Below the pieces are notes generated by a model. The model was not told the origin of the DNA and did not search any database. It worked only from the letters and a program-made list of their open reading frames with translations. A DNA stretch of 64,000 nt. It comes from Pseudophaeomoniella oleicola (taxonomy: Eukaryota > Ascomycota > Eurotiomycetes > Phaeomoniellales > Phaeomoniellaceae). The stretch is from NCBI GenBank assembly GCA_003868215.1, contig QWDQ01000006.1, forward strand, positions 124,001-188,000, in the 5' to 3' direction. The position numbers were made by a program, and so were the translations under genes. Shown here piece after piece: positions 55,649-64,000 of this stretch. Numbering within the stretch: position 1 is the stretch's first letter; every line of letters begins with the position of its first letter.

Positions 55649-57269
55649 TCACGCTTCATCCTTGACGGCTCTATTATTCCGCATATACGACGCGATAACG
55701 TCGACGCGGTTGACGAAGAACATGCGCCTCTTGTCGTCCTTCCAGACGAGCACGCCGATCTCGTCGGCGTAGCGGCACGGGCCGTCGAAGGCGGGTTGCG
55801 TCTCGAAGTCTTTGAACAGGTAGCCCGACGTGGCTTGCATGCGGTCGCGTTCGAGTTGCCAGAGGTTGATTTGGTCGATGATGGTGCCGGGGATCATGGA
55901 GGTGGGGCGCAGGGTGCCGGAGCTGATGGCGTTGTTGGGGTCGGAGGAGGAGGAGGTGGTGGAGGCGGAGTGGGCGGCGTTTGCGGCGGCGGCGGCGGCG
56001 GCGCGGCGCATTTGCGGGTGGGCGTGCGAGGAGAGGTAACTGATGATTTGGTCGGCGGTGATGCCGCGTTGGACGGCACGTTGGACGGAGCGTTTGGTCA
56101 TCTTTCCGCTGACGAGATTTGGGTGACGGGAGCGGAGGTTGACGAAGAGGCCGAGAAGGGCGATTTGAAGCGGAGACGAAGTATACGCATACACGCGGTA
56201 ATTAGTCTCGATGATTATGAATCCTTTCCCACCTGTATTGGAAGATGAGGCACGAAGAGAAGAGGATAGTGAGGCTGAGACGGAGGCAAGTGCTGAGGCT
56301 GAATCGGATGTAAGAGTGACAGCGAGGCGAGTCGGGTAAAAACAGCCCGTCGTAGATGCTGGCTGCTTCTGGTAGACAATGCCGAAATCCCCCAGCTGAG
56401 ACAAGATCAGATGCTGCGTATCACTAAGAGTCTCTTTCGAATAGGCCAGCCCTAGCTCAAGTGAGGAGACAAGGAATAGGAAAGACAACACCTCGACCCT
56501 CGACATTCCCAAGTCTTCTGCGTGGTCGACGTAGAGGAAGAGCAAGGCCCATACCTGCGTATTTACGTCTTGCAACACAAAAGCGAACCCATCTTTGGTG
56601 ATCGTTGGATGCCCGCCGGGGCCTACTTCGATGAGATGGCCGGCCTTCAAGAGCTCCTTGACTGCCTTGCTCGGTTGTACCGCATTCGTCTCCAACGGAA
56701 CTTCGGAGTTGCCAACCATGTAGCCCAGTATACCTTCCCATTGATTCCGTGCAAAGTCATCAAGCTCGGCCACATCTATCTCTTCAGCGTCTGCTGTTGC
56801 TGCGACCACCCCGAACGACTCGTGCTGCCCTCCGCCCGTGAGAGCTTGTCGAAGGGAAGTCGCAAAGTTGTCTGTAAGACTATAGGATCGCACTCCTGCC
56901 GTAGTTTTTGTGGTGAAAATATGATATCTGGTCAAGAGTTCGATGGCTTTATCCTTGTCACTGCCCATATGTTAGGTGCGCCATGGTCTGAAATGGAACT
57001 TCTCCTACCCTGCACTGCCTGGTTTCACCCAGAGATCGAGATCGGATGCGGAAAGCGGTGCTCGCATGTAGAGCATGGCCATAACGAAGCTTTTCGCTGC
57101 AAGGGAGTCAGCTAGACCGTGACAAGTTCACATGCTCGAACGAACCCAGATCAGTCAGCCTTTTGCGGAATATCGCCAGTGCAGACGATGGATGTTGGTA
57201 TAATCGAAAGAACTCCGTCCCTGGGAGGGTCTCAAGGTACTCCCACGACTGGGAAATTGCGTCTGTCAT
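55649..57269 (-). CDS. TFB2: TFIIH subunit p52/Tfb2 (three exons)
   Basis: Core TFIIH subunit that anchors and stimulates the XPB/Ssl2 translocase in transcription and nucleotide-excision repair. Exons 57269-57146, 57096-57009 and 56960-55649 (introns 49 and 48 nt) give 507 residues. The first two exons restore the conserved start: ISQSWEYLETLPGTEFFRLY, SSALAIFRKRLTDL, then KSFVMAMLYMRAPLSASDLD and LWVKPGSAG. The body includes FVLQDVNTQVWALLFLYVD, FLFLVSSLELGLAYSKETLS, GFIIIETNYRVYAYTSSPLQ and FVNLRSRHPNLVSGKMTKRS. The C-terminal domain that binds Tfb5 has INLWQLERDRMQATSGYLF. A polyalanine/serine insertion (about 385-410) is peculiar to this copy. A 214-codon Gly-rich plus-strand frame is its antisense shadow. 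Confidence 0.94.
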
Positions 57270-57555
57270 ATTGTCTGCAAGTTCAGGAGGTTCTTAGCCT
57301 CCTGCTGGTGTTTGATGTTATCTATCAATCATTATGCGCCTCACTGGTGAGTGCGAACCTCTTGAAGAATCGTCGAAAGGTTGGATGCTCTGAGATGTAC
57401 TTCTGGCTCCGTTGACCCACATAGACCAGTGACGCAGTCTCCACGATTGTTGGCCGATGTTTTGGTTGCGGTTACAATACTAAATTACAGTGTTGACTTC
57501 TCTGAATACCGCTCAATTCTATGCATAAGCTGATAAGTTCAGAATCGAGATCAAG
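57270..57555. promoter_or_regulatory. Divergent promoter region, TFB2 / thioesterase
   Basis: 286 bp between two starts pointing in opposite directions; presumed shared promoter. No specific element identified. Confidence 0.45.
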
Positions 57556-58377
57556 ATGGCAGCTCTCAAGTTTGTCCGTTCTGTATGATCTCCCTGTACA
57601 TGAGTGTGAAGCCGAGTACTCACGGATATATTAGGTCTTTCAGTCATTCCGAGAGACGTCCGGCTTGGAGCCGAGGTGTGTACAACGATACATCATCCAA
57701 TGTCTCTTGCTAACGGAGAGCAATGTAGACTTCTAGATACTGTGAGTTGGCACCTTATTATCTATTCGTTCTTTTTTTGTATTCTTGTCGTCTGGGACGT
57801 ACTGGGGCTTGCATAGGCCAATATCACGCTATCACTACGACATACTCTTACTGAGATCAATGTAGTTACGAGTCACGGCAGCATCGCCAGGAAAAGTCAA
57901 CTTTGAGTTGGACATTGAACAGTACCATACGAACAGACTGGGGACATTGCATGGTGGTACTATAGCTAGTATGGGTATGGACGCTATCAAGACTGAAGCA
58001 CACGTTCGAAGTTAACATCTAGTGAAGTCGACCTTGGAGGCTCCCTTGCTGTAGCTTCTCGGGGGCTGTACTCTACTGGAGTCTCTACAGATCTCAGCGT
58101 GACATATCTCGGAGCCGGTGGGATGGCTGGGGACTTGATTCGTGGTGAAGCAGTCTGTGACAAATGTGAGTACAGCTAATGCTCCTATACATAGCCGGTG
58201 CTTACGATTCCCTTAGTTGGTAAGACGTTGGCATACACTTCGGTACGCTTTATCAATAAGAACGACGATTTGGTGGCACGAGGGAGCCATACCAAATTCG
58301 TTGCTCTTGCCTTCAAGGACGATAAGAACATCACGGAAGAACTGAAGCCTGCGAAGGCAGAAAATAAAGCAGCTTAG
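57556..58377 (+). CDS. 4HBT hotdog-fold acyl-CoA thioesterase (THEM2/ACOT13-like), six exons
   Basis: Assembled from exons 57556-57582, 57635-57675, 57729-57741, 57866-57974, 58028-58165 and 58217-58377; total 162 residues, all junctions in frame. Core text: LRVTAASPGKVNFELDIEQY, then NRLGTLHGGTIASMVDLGGS and VSTDLSVTYLGAG, with later KTLAYTSVRFIN. The HGG in TLHGGTIASMVD is the hallmark of the PaaI/THEM2 hotdog thioesterases; the Asp after ASMV aligns with the catalytic acid in that group. Intron 4 splits the M-V pair, so the motif is visible only after splicing. Exon 3 is just 13 nt and intron 3 (124 nt) is longer than usual. Substrate would be a fatty acyl-CoA by family; localisation is not evident. 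Confidence 0.88.
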
Positions 58378-58693
58378 CTGAATATGTACTGTGCACAACC
58401 CCATCGCACCCTCTCAATATACCCACATCGACAGAGCACATCAGGAACCCGAGACAGAGTACTGTACCGCGCCGCCGAACTTCGATGTGTGCCTGTTTGT
58501 CCCTAGCAGGCATGTCCAATGTTATCATCGATGACTTTGCGATCCTCATTTACGTCAAAGCATTGCGCCGTGCCTATGACCACGGGACTGGGGTATAACA
58601 GTGTGCTGTGTCATTTTGAAAGATCCGACGTTACCCTGCACTAGAAGTGTCGATGGGGTTGTATATGTTGATATCTTTCTGCCTTCTCCTTGG
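58378..58693. other. Convergent intergenic region
   Basis: About 315 bp between the thioesterase stop and the stop of the Arg/Asp-rich gene; 3' UTRs only, nothing else seen. Confidence 0.5.
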
Positions 58694-59650
58694 CTAATTG
58701 CCCAGGTTCTGCATAGCTTCCACCAGGCCTCTGCCTTCCCTATAAAACCTTTCCCCTGAACGTACATAATTCTCCCCTTGTCTGACATATGTGCCAAGAT
58801 CCGGATTGGGTGCACGGTTGGGAGCCTGAGCAGGTGTTACAGGTTGACGAGTAGTTGTACCCTGCGGCCGTGAGGCCCTGGGATCGGGCCGGTAGCGAGT
58901 GCTGGCATCGTCTCTTGCATTGCGTCTCCTGTTACTACTCGGGACAACGACAACATCCCTATCGTCGTCAGACGGTATGTCTGTTCTTGGCTTCCTGCCC
59001 CGTGCTCGTAAGGGGTCTGAGTTTCCGACCCTGTAATAGCGCTCACGATCGTCATCATAATCATCCGCAATCCTTGCGTATCGGTCCCGTTCTTGGCTCT
59101 TCGCTCCAAGAAGCATGACCGCCTCCTCATTCTCAAGATTGTCACGTTTGCTCCTGAATTCTTTGTTCCTGCGAGATGTCTTACGTTCGAGATCACGTTC
59201 ATCTCCGAGGCTGTTTCTTCGGCGTCTCGACTTATTTCTCACCAATGCGTGAGATGGGCGTTGTCCCGGCCTAGATCTAGAGCGGATATACGTGTTGCCA
59301 TCATTAGGCACCGTTGGAGGGTCATCATCGTCAACAAGCGAGTCATCATCTCGAAAACGAGGGCGAGATGGCGAACGGCGACGGGCCGGCCGAATCACCA
59401 GTGCTTCGTCTTTTCCCAACTCTACTCTCCCCCTCCTCGGCTTCTCGTAAGAACGGCGTGAAGGTTCAGATAGAACGAGGGCTCCTGACCTGCCCATCCG
59501 GTCGTTATCGTATCGATAGTCGTCATTATAACGGGATGGTCGTCGTGAACTCGTGGTTGTCTGATCATCGTCTACAAACTGCTGGTACCGTGGAGTATCA
59601 ACGGAACGCCTTCGATCGCGAGGCTTAGCAACAACATAGTAAGCCGACAT
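58694..59650 (-). CDS. Arg/Asp-rich disordered hypothetical protein
   Basis: Unrecognised. A single-exon frame of 318 residues from the ATG at 59650. Composition is dominated by Arg, Asp, Ser and Tyr, with repeated RRxS and DDD blocks (DDYRYDNDRMG, RARRRSPSRPRFRDDD, VDDDDPP). Slightly more ordered ends are MSAYYVVAKPRDRRRS and the C-terminal GTYVRQGENYVRSGERFYRE with GRGLVEAMQNLGN. No cysteine, signal peptide or membrane segment is seen. The minus-strand frame is favoured because it has an ATG, a long span and coherent composition; the plus-strand frames opposite it are scrambled. RNA-binding or scaffold function would be speculation. Confidence 0.6.
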   Translation of the reverse strand: MSAYYVVAKPRDRRRSVDTPRYQQFVDDDQTTTSSRRPSRYNDDYRYDNDRMGRSGALVLSEPSRRSYEKPRRGRVELGKDEALVIRPARRRSPSRPRFRDDDSLVDDDDPPTVPNDGNTYIRSRSRPGQRPSHALVRNKSRRRRNSLGDERDLERKTSRRNKEFRSKRDNLENEEAVMLLGAKSQERDRYARIADDYDDDRERYYRVGNSDPLRARGRKPRTDIPSDDDRDVVVVPSSNRRRNARDDASTRYRPDPRASRPQGTTTRQPVTPAQAPNRAPNPDLGTYVRQGENYVRSGERFYREGRGLVEAMQNLGN

Positions 59651-60444
59651 GATTTATCAGAGGTGTTCGTCCCGAGTGCACAATCCCTGAGTAGATCTTT
59701 AGTTGGAGAGTGGATCGACAACTAGGATATATAAGTAGCAGGAGAAACCTATTTGCTGCATGTGTATTATTTCATCGCAAGAGCAGAAACGAGGGGTAGC
59801 GTTAGAGATATCTCGTATACAGTTACTGTAGAGAAAACTGGTTATTTTCAGCTGAGGATCGTCATCAATCGAGACACCATGCGTCATCTCGCTAGGAAAT
59901 ACCTCGAGAACATCACCTTTTACATCATGCCGTGAGGAATGATATCGATCGAATAGAGAGTCATATCCAGGATCTTGGCATCGAAATGAGCCATCCTATC
60001 AACAGGTCTAATTATCTTCAGCACCTTGCACGAATGAGAATCTGTCTGTACTGATCTGAATATTTCGATAATCGATAAGATGGCCGCACACGTTGCTGTT
60101 GTTTTGCTTGGAATAAGATCATGACCGAGATCTTTTTCGGCAGAGTTTCCCTGGTGCTGTAATTACTGGGAGCATTGGCTTGGGGCTTATCTGATACAGT
60201 AAGTTAACGAGAGTTGAACTCCCCTTTTCTGCTTTCTGAAGTCAACCCCGTTTCAGAACTTCTCCTCCTGCAGTAGAATGTAACTTAGATGGCTAAGCAT
60301 TACAAATGTCTGACCAAGTATATATTACAGTCTGATATAAAATCTTGACTATCTGCTTAGTATGATACCAAAGCAATGACCCTGGCTGGCTCTAAGGCTA
60401 TCTGTACTTAGTCCATCGGCCTTTCTCGTGTTGTTTGGACGAAA
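59651..60444. promoter_or_regulatory. Divergent intergenic region upstream of the permease
   Basis: About 790 bp between divergent starts, presumably both promoters. No gene or repeat recognised. Confidence 0.4.
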
Positions 60445-62394
60445 ATGGCTCCGAGGTTGGCTTATCAAGGACAAAAGACATGTTGTTAGACTGACTCGCT
60501 GCAGCTCAGCCAACTATGAACCTGTCAGCACCGTTGAAGCAGGTTACTCGGTTTCCCTAGAAGACCTGAGGACCCCAGAGCACTTCAAGGAGGCGGGGGA
60601 CGAGACATTCTCCATAGACGGTCTTGAAGAAGACCCGAAGAGCGCCTTGGGAGCTTGCTCCTCTGGGGATGGCATGCTTGGTCTATTAAAGCCAAAAGGA
60701 TATCTTACCTTTCTTCACGGTGTCGCTTTGACTATCAGTCTGCAGATCGGTGCCGGCATATTTTCTGTTCCATCCCAAGTCGCCCAAAATGTCACATCCC
60801 CAGGAATGGCTGTCTTGGTCTGGGTGATTGCAGGCTTTCTATCCTGGACCGGTGCAGCATCGCTAGTAGAGCTTGGACTGGCGATACCCAGGAATGGAGG
60901 TATTCAGGAATACCTCAGCGAGATCTGGGGAGATTTCGTTGGATACTTCTGCTCTTGGATGAACATTGTTCTCTTTCGACCTGGATCCATGGCCATTGTG
61001 GCCATGGTCTTCTCGGAACACTTTTGCCATTTGATTCTGCCATCTTCTCTGCAGTCGATTTGGTTGTCCAAGATTGTCGCTATTCTCGGAGCAGGGTTTA
61101 TCACCTTCATCAATTGCCTTGGCGTGAAAAGCGGTGCTCATACAGCGACGGCGTTTCTCTTTCTAAAATTGACTGCTGTGTCATCCATCGCTATTCTTGG
61201 AATCATGAGCGTTCTTTCGAAATCAAATTACGGCATATTGCGATCACCCGTTGGCTGGTTTGGTCATGAACCCATTCTTGCTCCGTCTTCATTCGGCGCA
61301 CTCGGTAACTATGCCACAGCTGCTTTTGGAGCTTTGTATGCATATGGTGGCTCTGCAGCGGTAAGTGTCACCGCACCTATACTGTTCCTGTTCTAATCCT
61401 GGCTTGTTCAGGCTGGGGAAGTAGCCGGGGATATGAAGGACCCCCACCGGGATATACCTAGAATTGTCAACGTATGCATGGGCATCACCATGATTGCTTC
61501 CGTGGCAATGAACATCAGTTTGTTTGAAGTCATACCTTTCCAGACCGTAAGAGACAAGATGGTTCCAGCTGTGGTGAGTGTTCCGCGATTCAAACTTTGT
61601 TATCAGAAGATCTGACAGTGCAAGGAATTCGGCATCCGCACCCTTGGTCCCATAGGCGGTATAATCTACTCTCTCGTCGTCGCCATGTCGGCAATTGGTT
61701 CTCTCAACTCAGCGCTATTTGCTGGAGCCCGTCAATACGTCGCCAGTGCCGAACGTGGGTATGTCTCCGCCATCTTCGCCAACCTGCACTACGACCAATT
61801 GACCAAAGAATCGGCCTACTACGACAACCTTCTCAAAGGCTTCCCATCATTCATTCGTACCCCTATCAAAATGTTCGCTGCTCGGACCGAGAGGCTGCGG
61901 ATCCGCGAACGGGTCCCCGTCTATCCAATCGTTGTCAGTTACATGATTGGGAATTTGTACATCCTCGCCGGGACATTCAACGGCCTCCTTATTTTCAGCG
62001 GTATGTCATGTCAGCCAATTCCTCATCTTACCTCGTCATCTCTCTCTAAAAAGCCGAAAAAGAAGGACACACCAGAACTAACACCCCTCCCTCCCTCCCT
62101 CTCCCAGGAATTGCAACATCCCTTCAATCCCTCCTCCTAATCCTCGGCCTCTTCAAACTCCGCCGCCAGCACCGACACAACCCCCCACCCCCAACAACAA
62201 CCACTTCTCCTCTTTCTGCCCAACAAGCAGCAAGATACAAAACCCCAACAATAAACCCGATCCTCTACTTCATCCTCACCCTCGCCATCACCGTGAGCGG
62301 CATGGCCGCGCACCCATGGCTCAGTCTCGTCGTCGGCGTGGTTGTGGGGATCGGGTATCTGTGGTGGAGGGTGGTGGTTTATGGGCGGCGGTGA
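60445..62394 (+). CDS. APC-superfamily amino-acid permease (LAT/MUP1-like), five or more exons
   Basis: Membrane amino-acid transporter. Proposed exons: 60445-60455, 60505-61360, 61412-61573, 61625-62000 and 62108-62394, 563 residues. The long open frame upstream begins with GTG, so I propose the ATG at 60445 and an 11-nt first exon (MAPS) spliced to SANYEPVSTVEAG; the donor GTTGGC is weak. The start of exon 4 could lie two codons earlier. First transmembrane segment: ALTISLQIGAGIFSVPSQVA, holding the GxGIF substrate-binding motif. Later: FLSWTGAASLVELGLAIPRN, GGIQEYLSEIWGDFVGY, YAYGGSAA/AGEVAGDMKDPHRDIPR and LGPIGGIIYSLVVAMSAIGS. Closest by eye to fungal methionine or L-type permeases; substrate unknown. 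The last exon has a Pro/Thr-rich loop before the final helices. Confidence 0.88.
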
Positions 62395-63269
62395 CGGTGA
62401 CGGTGATGGTGATGGTGATTGGTTCTTTTGATCAAAGTGTGTATGGTAGATACGCCTGAGTAGTACACTTTAGATATGTCCCTCTCTAGCTTACCTTATC
62501 CTTCCATCCAACATCTATTACAATCTCCCCCCCTTCCTACCAAATCCACGAATCCCCCTCCCAAAGTAGAAAAGAAAAGAACCAAAAAAAAGAAGAAAAT
62601 TCCTGTAGATTTGCCGGACCTTCAATTCCATTCCATTCCCTTGCATACATACATACCTACATACGACAGAAGCGAGCGTTTTCTTTCTTTTTTTCTCCGA
62701 ATAAAAGTATGAGGTAGAATGAAAACCCAAGAGCGGGAGGGGAAGAGAAAGACGAGAAAAAAAAAAAAAAAAAAAGATATTTCATTCATTCATTCGCTTG
62801 CTTTGCTTGCTTTCGTTCATTCGTTCCAGACAGTATAGTATATAATTATCGCTTACATCGCTTTGGGTAGGTAGGTATCTAGGTACCCATGTAACGTTCA
62901 AGAAAGTAAGGTAGGTAGGTACCTAGGTAACCTATGTTAGTTGGTAAAAGCAATGCGATGCTAATTGTTTTTATTTGAAGAAGAATGGAAATTCAAATTC
63001 CTCATATGAAGAGAAGAAGAAGCTGTCCTTCTCCTCTCTCTCTGTCTCTCTCTCTGTCTCTCTCTCTTTCTCAAAGAATGAATGAACTAAACCCCCCCGT
63101 TTTGTTTTGGTTTCCAAATAAGCCCAAAGAAAAAGTGATATAATGAATATGAGAGAAGAAATTGATAAATAAAAGAGTTCATGATGAGCCTAATGAATAT
63201 GTATGGATATAGGCATGGTCCCCCGTTTCATTTTTTTGGCGTTTGCTGTCTGCTTCTTGCGTCCGCTGC
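62395..63269. other. Convergent intergenic region rich in simple repeats
   Basis: About 875 bp. It contains ggtgac/ggtgat units right after the permease stop (to about 62421), a 19-A run (62757-62775), ttcattcattcatt near 62780, overlapping taggtaggtacctaggta motifs (62862-62935) and a (CT)n tract with gtctct interruptions at about 63029-63072. Frames such as 62476-62712 are low-complexity. No gene seen. Confidence 0.55.
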
Positions 63270-64000
63270 TCAGGAACTGCTACCAGCAGCAGCAGCAGGA
63301 GCAGGGGTCGTAGATGACCCGCCACCACCTTCCCCAGCATCGCCGCCTTCTTTTCGGCTTCCCCCCGGTTCATCGCCTTGAAAGCCGAGGGTGGATATTT
63401 TGTCTTGTATGGATTTCAAAAGGGAGGGTTGGGTTTGCTCTTCTTTTCCTTCTTCTGCTGTGGAAGATGAGGGTTTTCTGCAATAGTTGCGAGTGGTTAG
63501 TGAACGATGGCTCGGACAAGGCACGTAGGAGGGTTGACATGATGAATGGACATCGGAATGCAGGTGACGGTGGTAATGGAAGGAAGGCATAGTGATGGCT
63601 GGGCGAGATCATAGACATGAACGTAGAGATGAGGATGGGGTAGGGAGAGGACTAGGTTGGGTAGAATACAATCTTCTGTAATTGTATCGGAGCGGATTGT
63701 AATGAAGGATGTAGAGGGCAAAAGCAGACAGATTTTGCGATCGATGTGTGAACGACGGTCATGAGCAATGGCAAGATACGCCGAGGTGCTAGAGAAGAAC
63801 AGACAAGAGCAGACTCACGGTTCTGGATCAGATTCAGGGTCCGGATCGCCATCATCGGAATCTGGATCGACGTCGCCTGGATATCCATCTTTGTACTTCT
63901 CAGGTTTAGGCCTGCGGAGTGAAGAAAAGATGTCAGCCATCTGTCCACCTGGTGAGAATTTCATGGGCTGGCATCAGACTTACGGATCTCGAGGACAGCG
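63270..64000 (-). CDS. C-terminal part of an uncharacterised protein (continues beyond window)
   Basis: Three exons of the 3' end are visible: 64000-63984 (cut by the window), 63911-63819 and 63477-63270, with introns of 67 and 341 nt. They join in frame to about 105 residues: RCPRDPPKPEKYKDGYPGDV, an Asp/Pro-rich run DPDSDDGDPDPESDPEPK, then QPSLLKSIQDKISTLGFQ and a Gly/Ser/Ala-rich end with polyalanine and GSSS. The splice signals are GTAAGTCT, GTGAGTCT and a ctattgcag acceptor. The second intron is long for this genome and might contain alternative exons. Nothing here identifies a family. Confidence 0.5.

Noticed and set aside
55604-56248. 214-codon plus-strand frame with long glycine runs
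   Set aside because: It lies antisense to TFB2 exon 3; the glycines are the complement of its Ala/Ser-rich insertion, and TFB2 has clear family motifs.

Overview
The window is a gene-dense segment of a filamentous ascomycete (Pezizomycotina) nuclear genome. The evidence is many short introns, mostly 42-60 nt with GTAAGT/GTATGT-type donors and CTAAC/CTGAC-like branch sites; eukaryotic housekeeping proteins in their fungal forms (VNX1-type exchanger, SFL1-type HSF, MGM101, COA4, TMEM16/anoctamin); and intergenic stretches rich in simple repeats. A leotiomycete or related class is plausible but cannot be fixed by eye. I see 27 genes, two of them cut by the window edges, and no convincing tRNA, rRNA, transposon or viral fossil. 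Several small multi-exon genes were assembled by reading splice sites directly: COA4, a 4HBT thioesterase and a cysteine-rich protein. For the spliced genes, the summed exon lengths give an open frame divisible by three.

Layout. 1-10.4 kb: the 3' end of an acyl-CoA-binding protein; TDP1 (DNA repair) and a metallophosphoesterase on the minus strand; an SR-protein kinase with a long leader; an anoctamin-type scramblase/channel. 10.9-23.2 kb: the 2,035-residue Ski2-like helicase SLH1/ASCC3 (ribosome rescue), proteasome ATPase RPT6, and divergently from it a VNX1-type vacuolar cation/H+ exchanger. 24-31 kb: an F-box protein with C-terminal zinc clusters; an unusual riboflavin-pathway reductase (RIB7) fused to a FAR1/WRKY-GCM1-like zinc module; a novel cysteine-rich protein; the ER Qa-SNARE UFE1/syntaxin-18. 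31-41 kb: eIF3c, biotin-protein ligase, then three mitochondrial genes in a row (COA4, MGM101, succinyl-CoA ligase beta). 41-55 kb: a DUF3245-like protein convergent with, and antisense-overlapping, a BTB/zinc-finger protein; the HSF-type regulator SFL1; a 2.8 kb intergenic region with degenerate TTAGGA repeats and a cluster of TACTACGTAGTA palindromes; replication-fork factor TOF1; a hypothetical disordered protein. 55-64 kb: TFIIH subunit TFB2; a 4HBT thioesterase; an Arg/Asp-rich disordered protein; an APC-family amino-acid permease; the 3' end of an uncharacterised gene.

There is no secondary-metabolite cluster or operon-like pathway. The genes are mainly independent housekeeping functions: DNA repair/replication (TDP1, TOF1, TFB2, MGM101), translation and quality control (eIF3c, SLH1, RPT6), membranes and transport (anoctamin, VNX1, UFE1, permease) and mitochondrial metabolism (COA4, LSC2). 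The points most worth following are the zinc-module/RIB7 fusion, the cysteine-rich gene at 28.8-29.5 kb, the coding overlap at 41.5-41.8 kb and the structured intergenic region upstream of SFL1.
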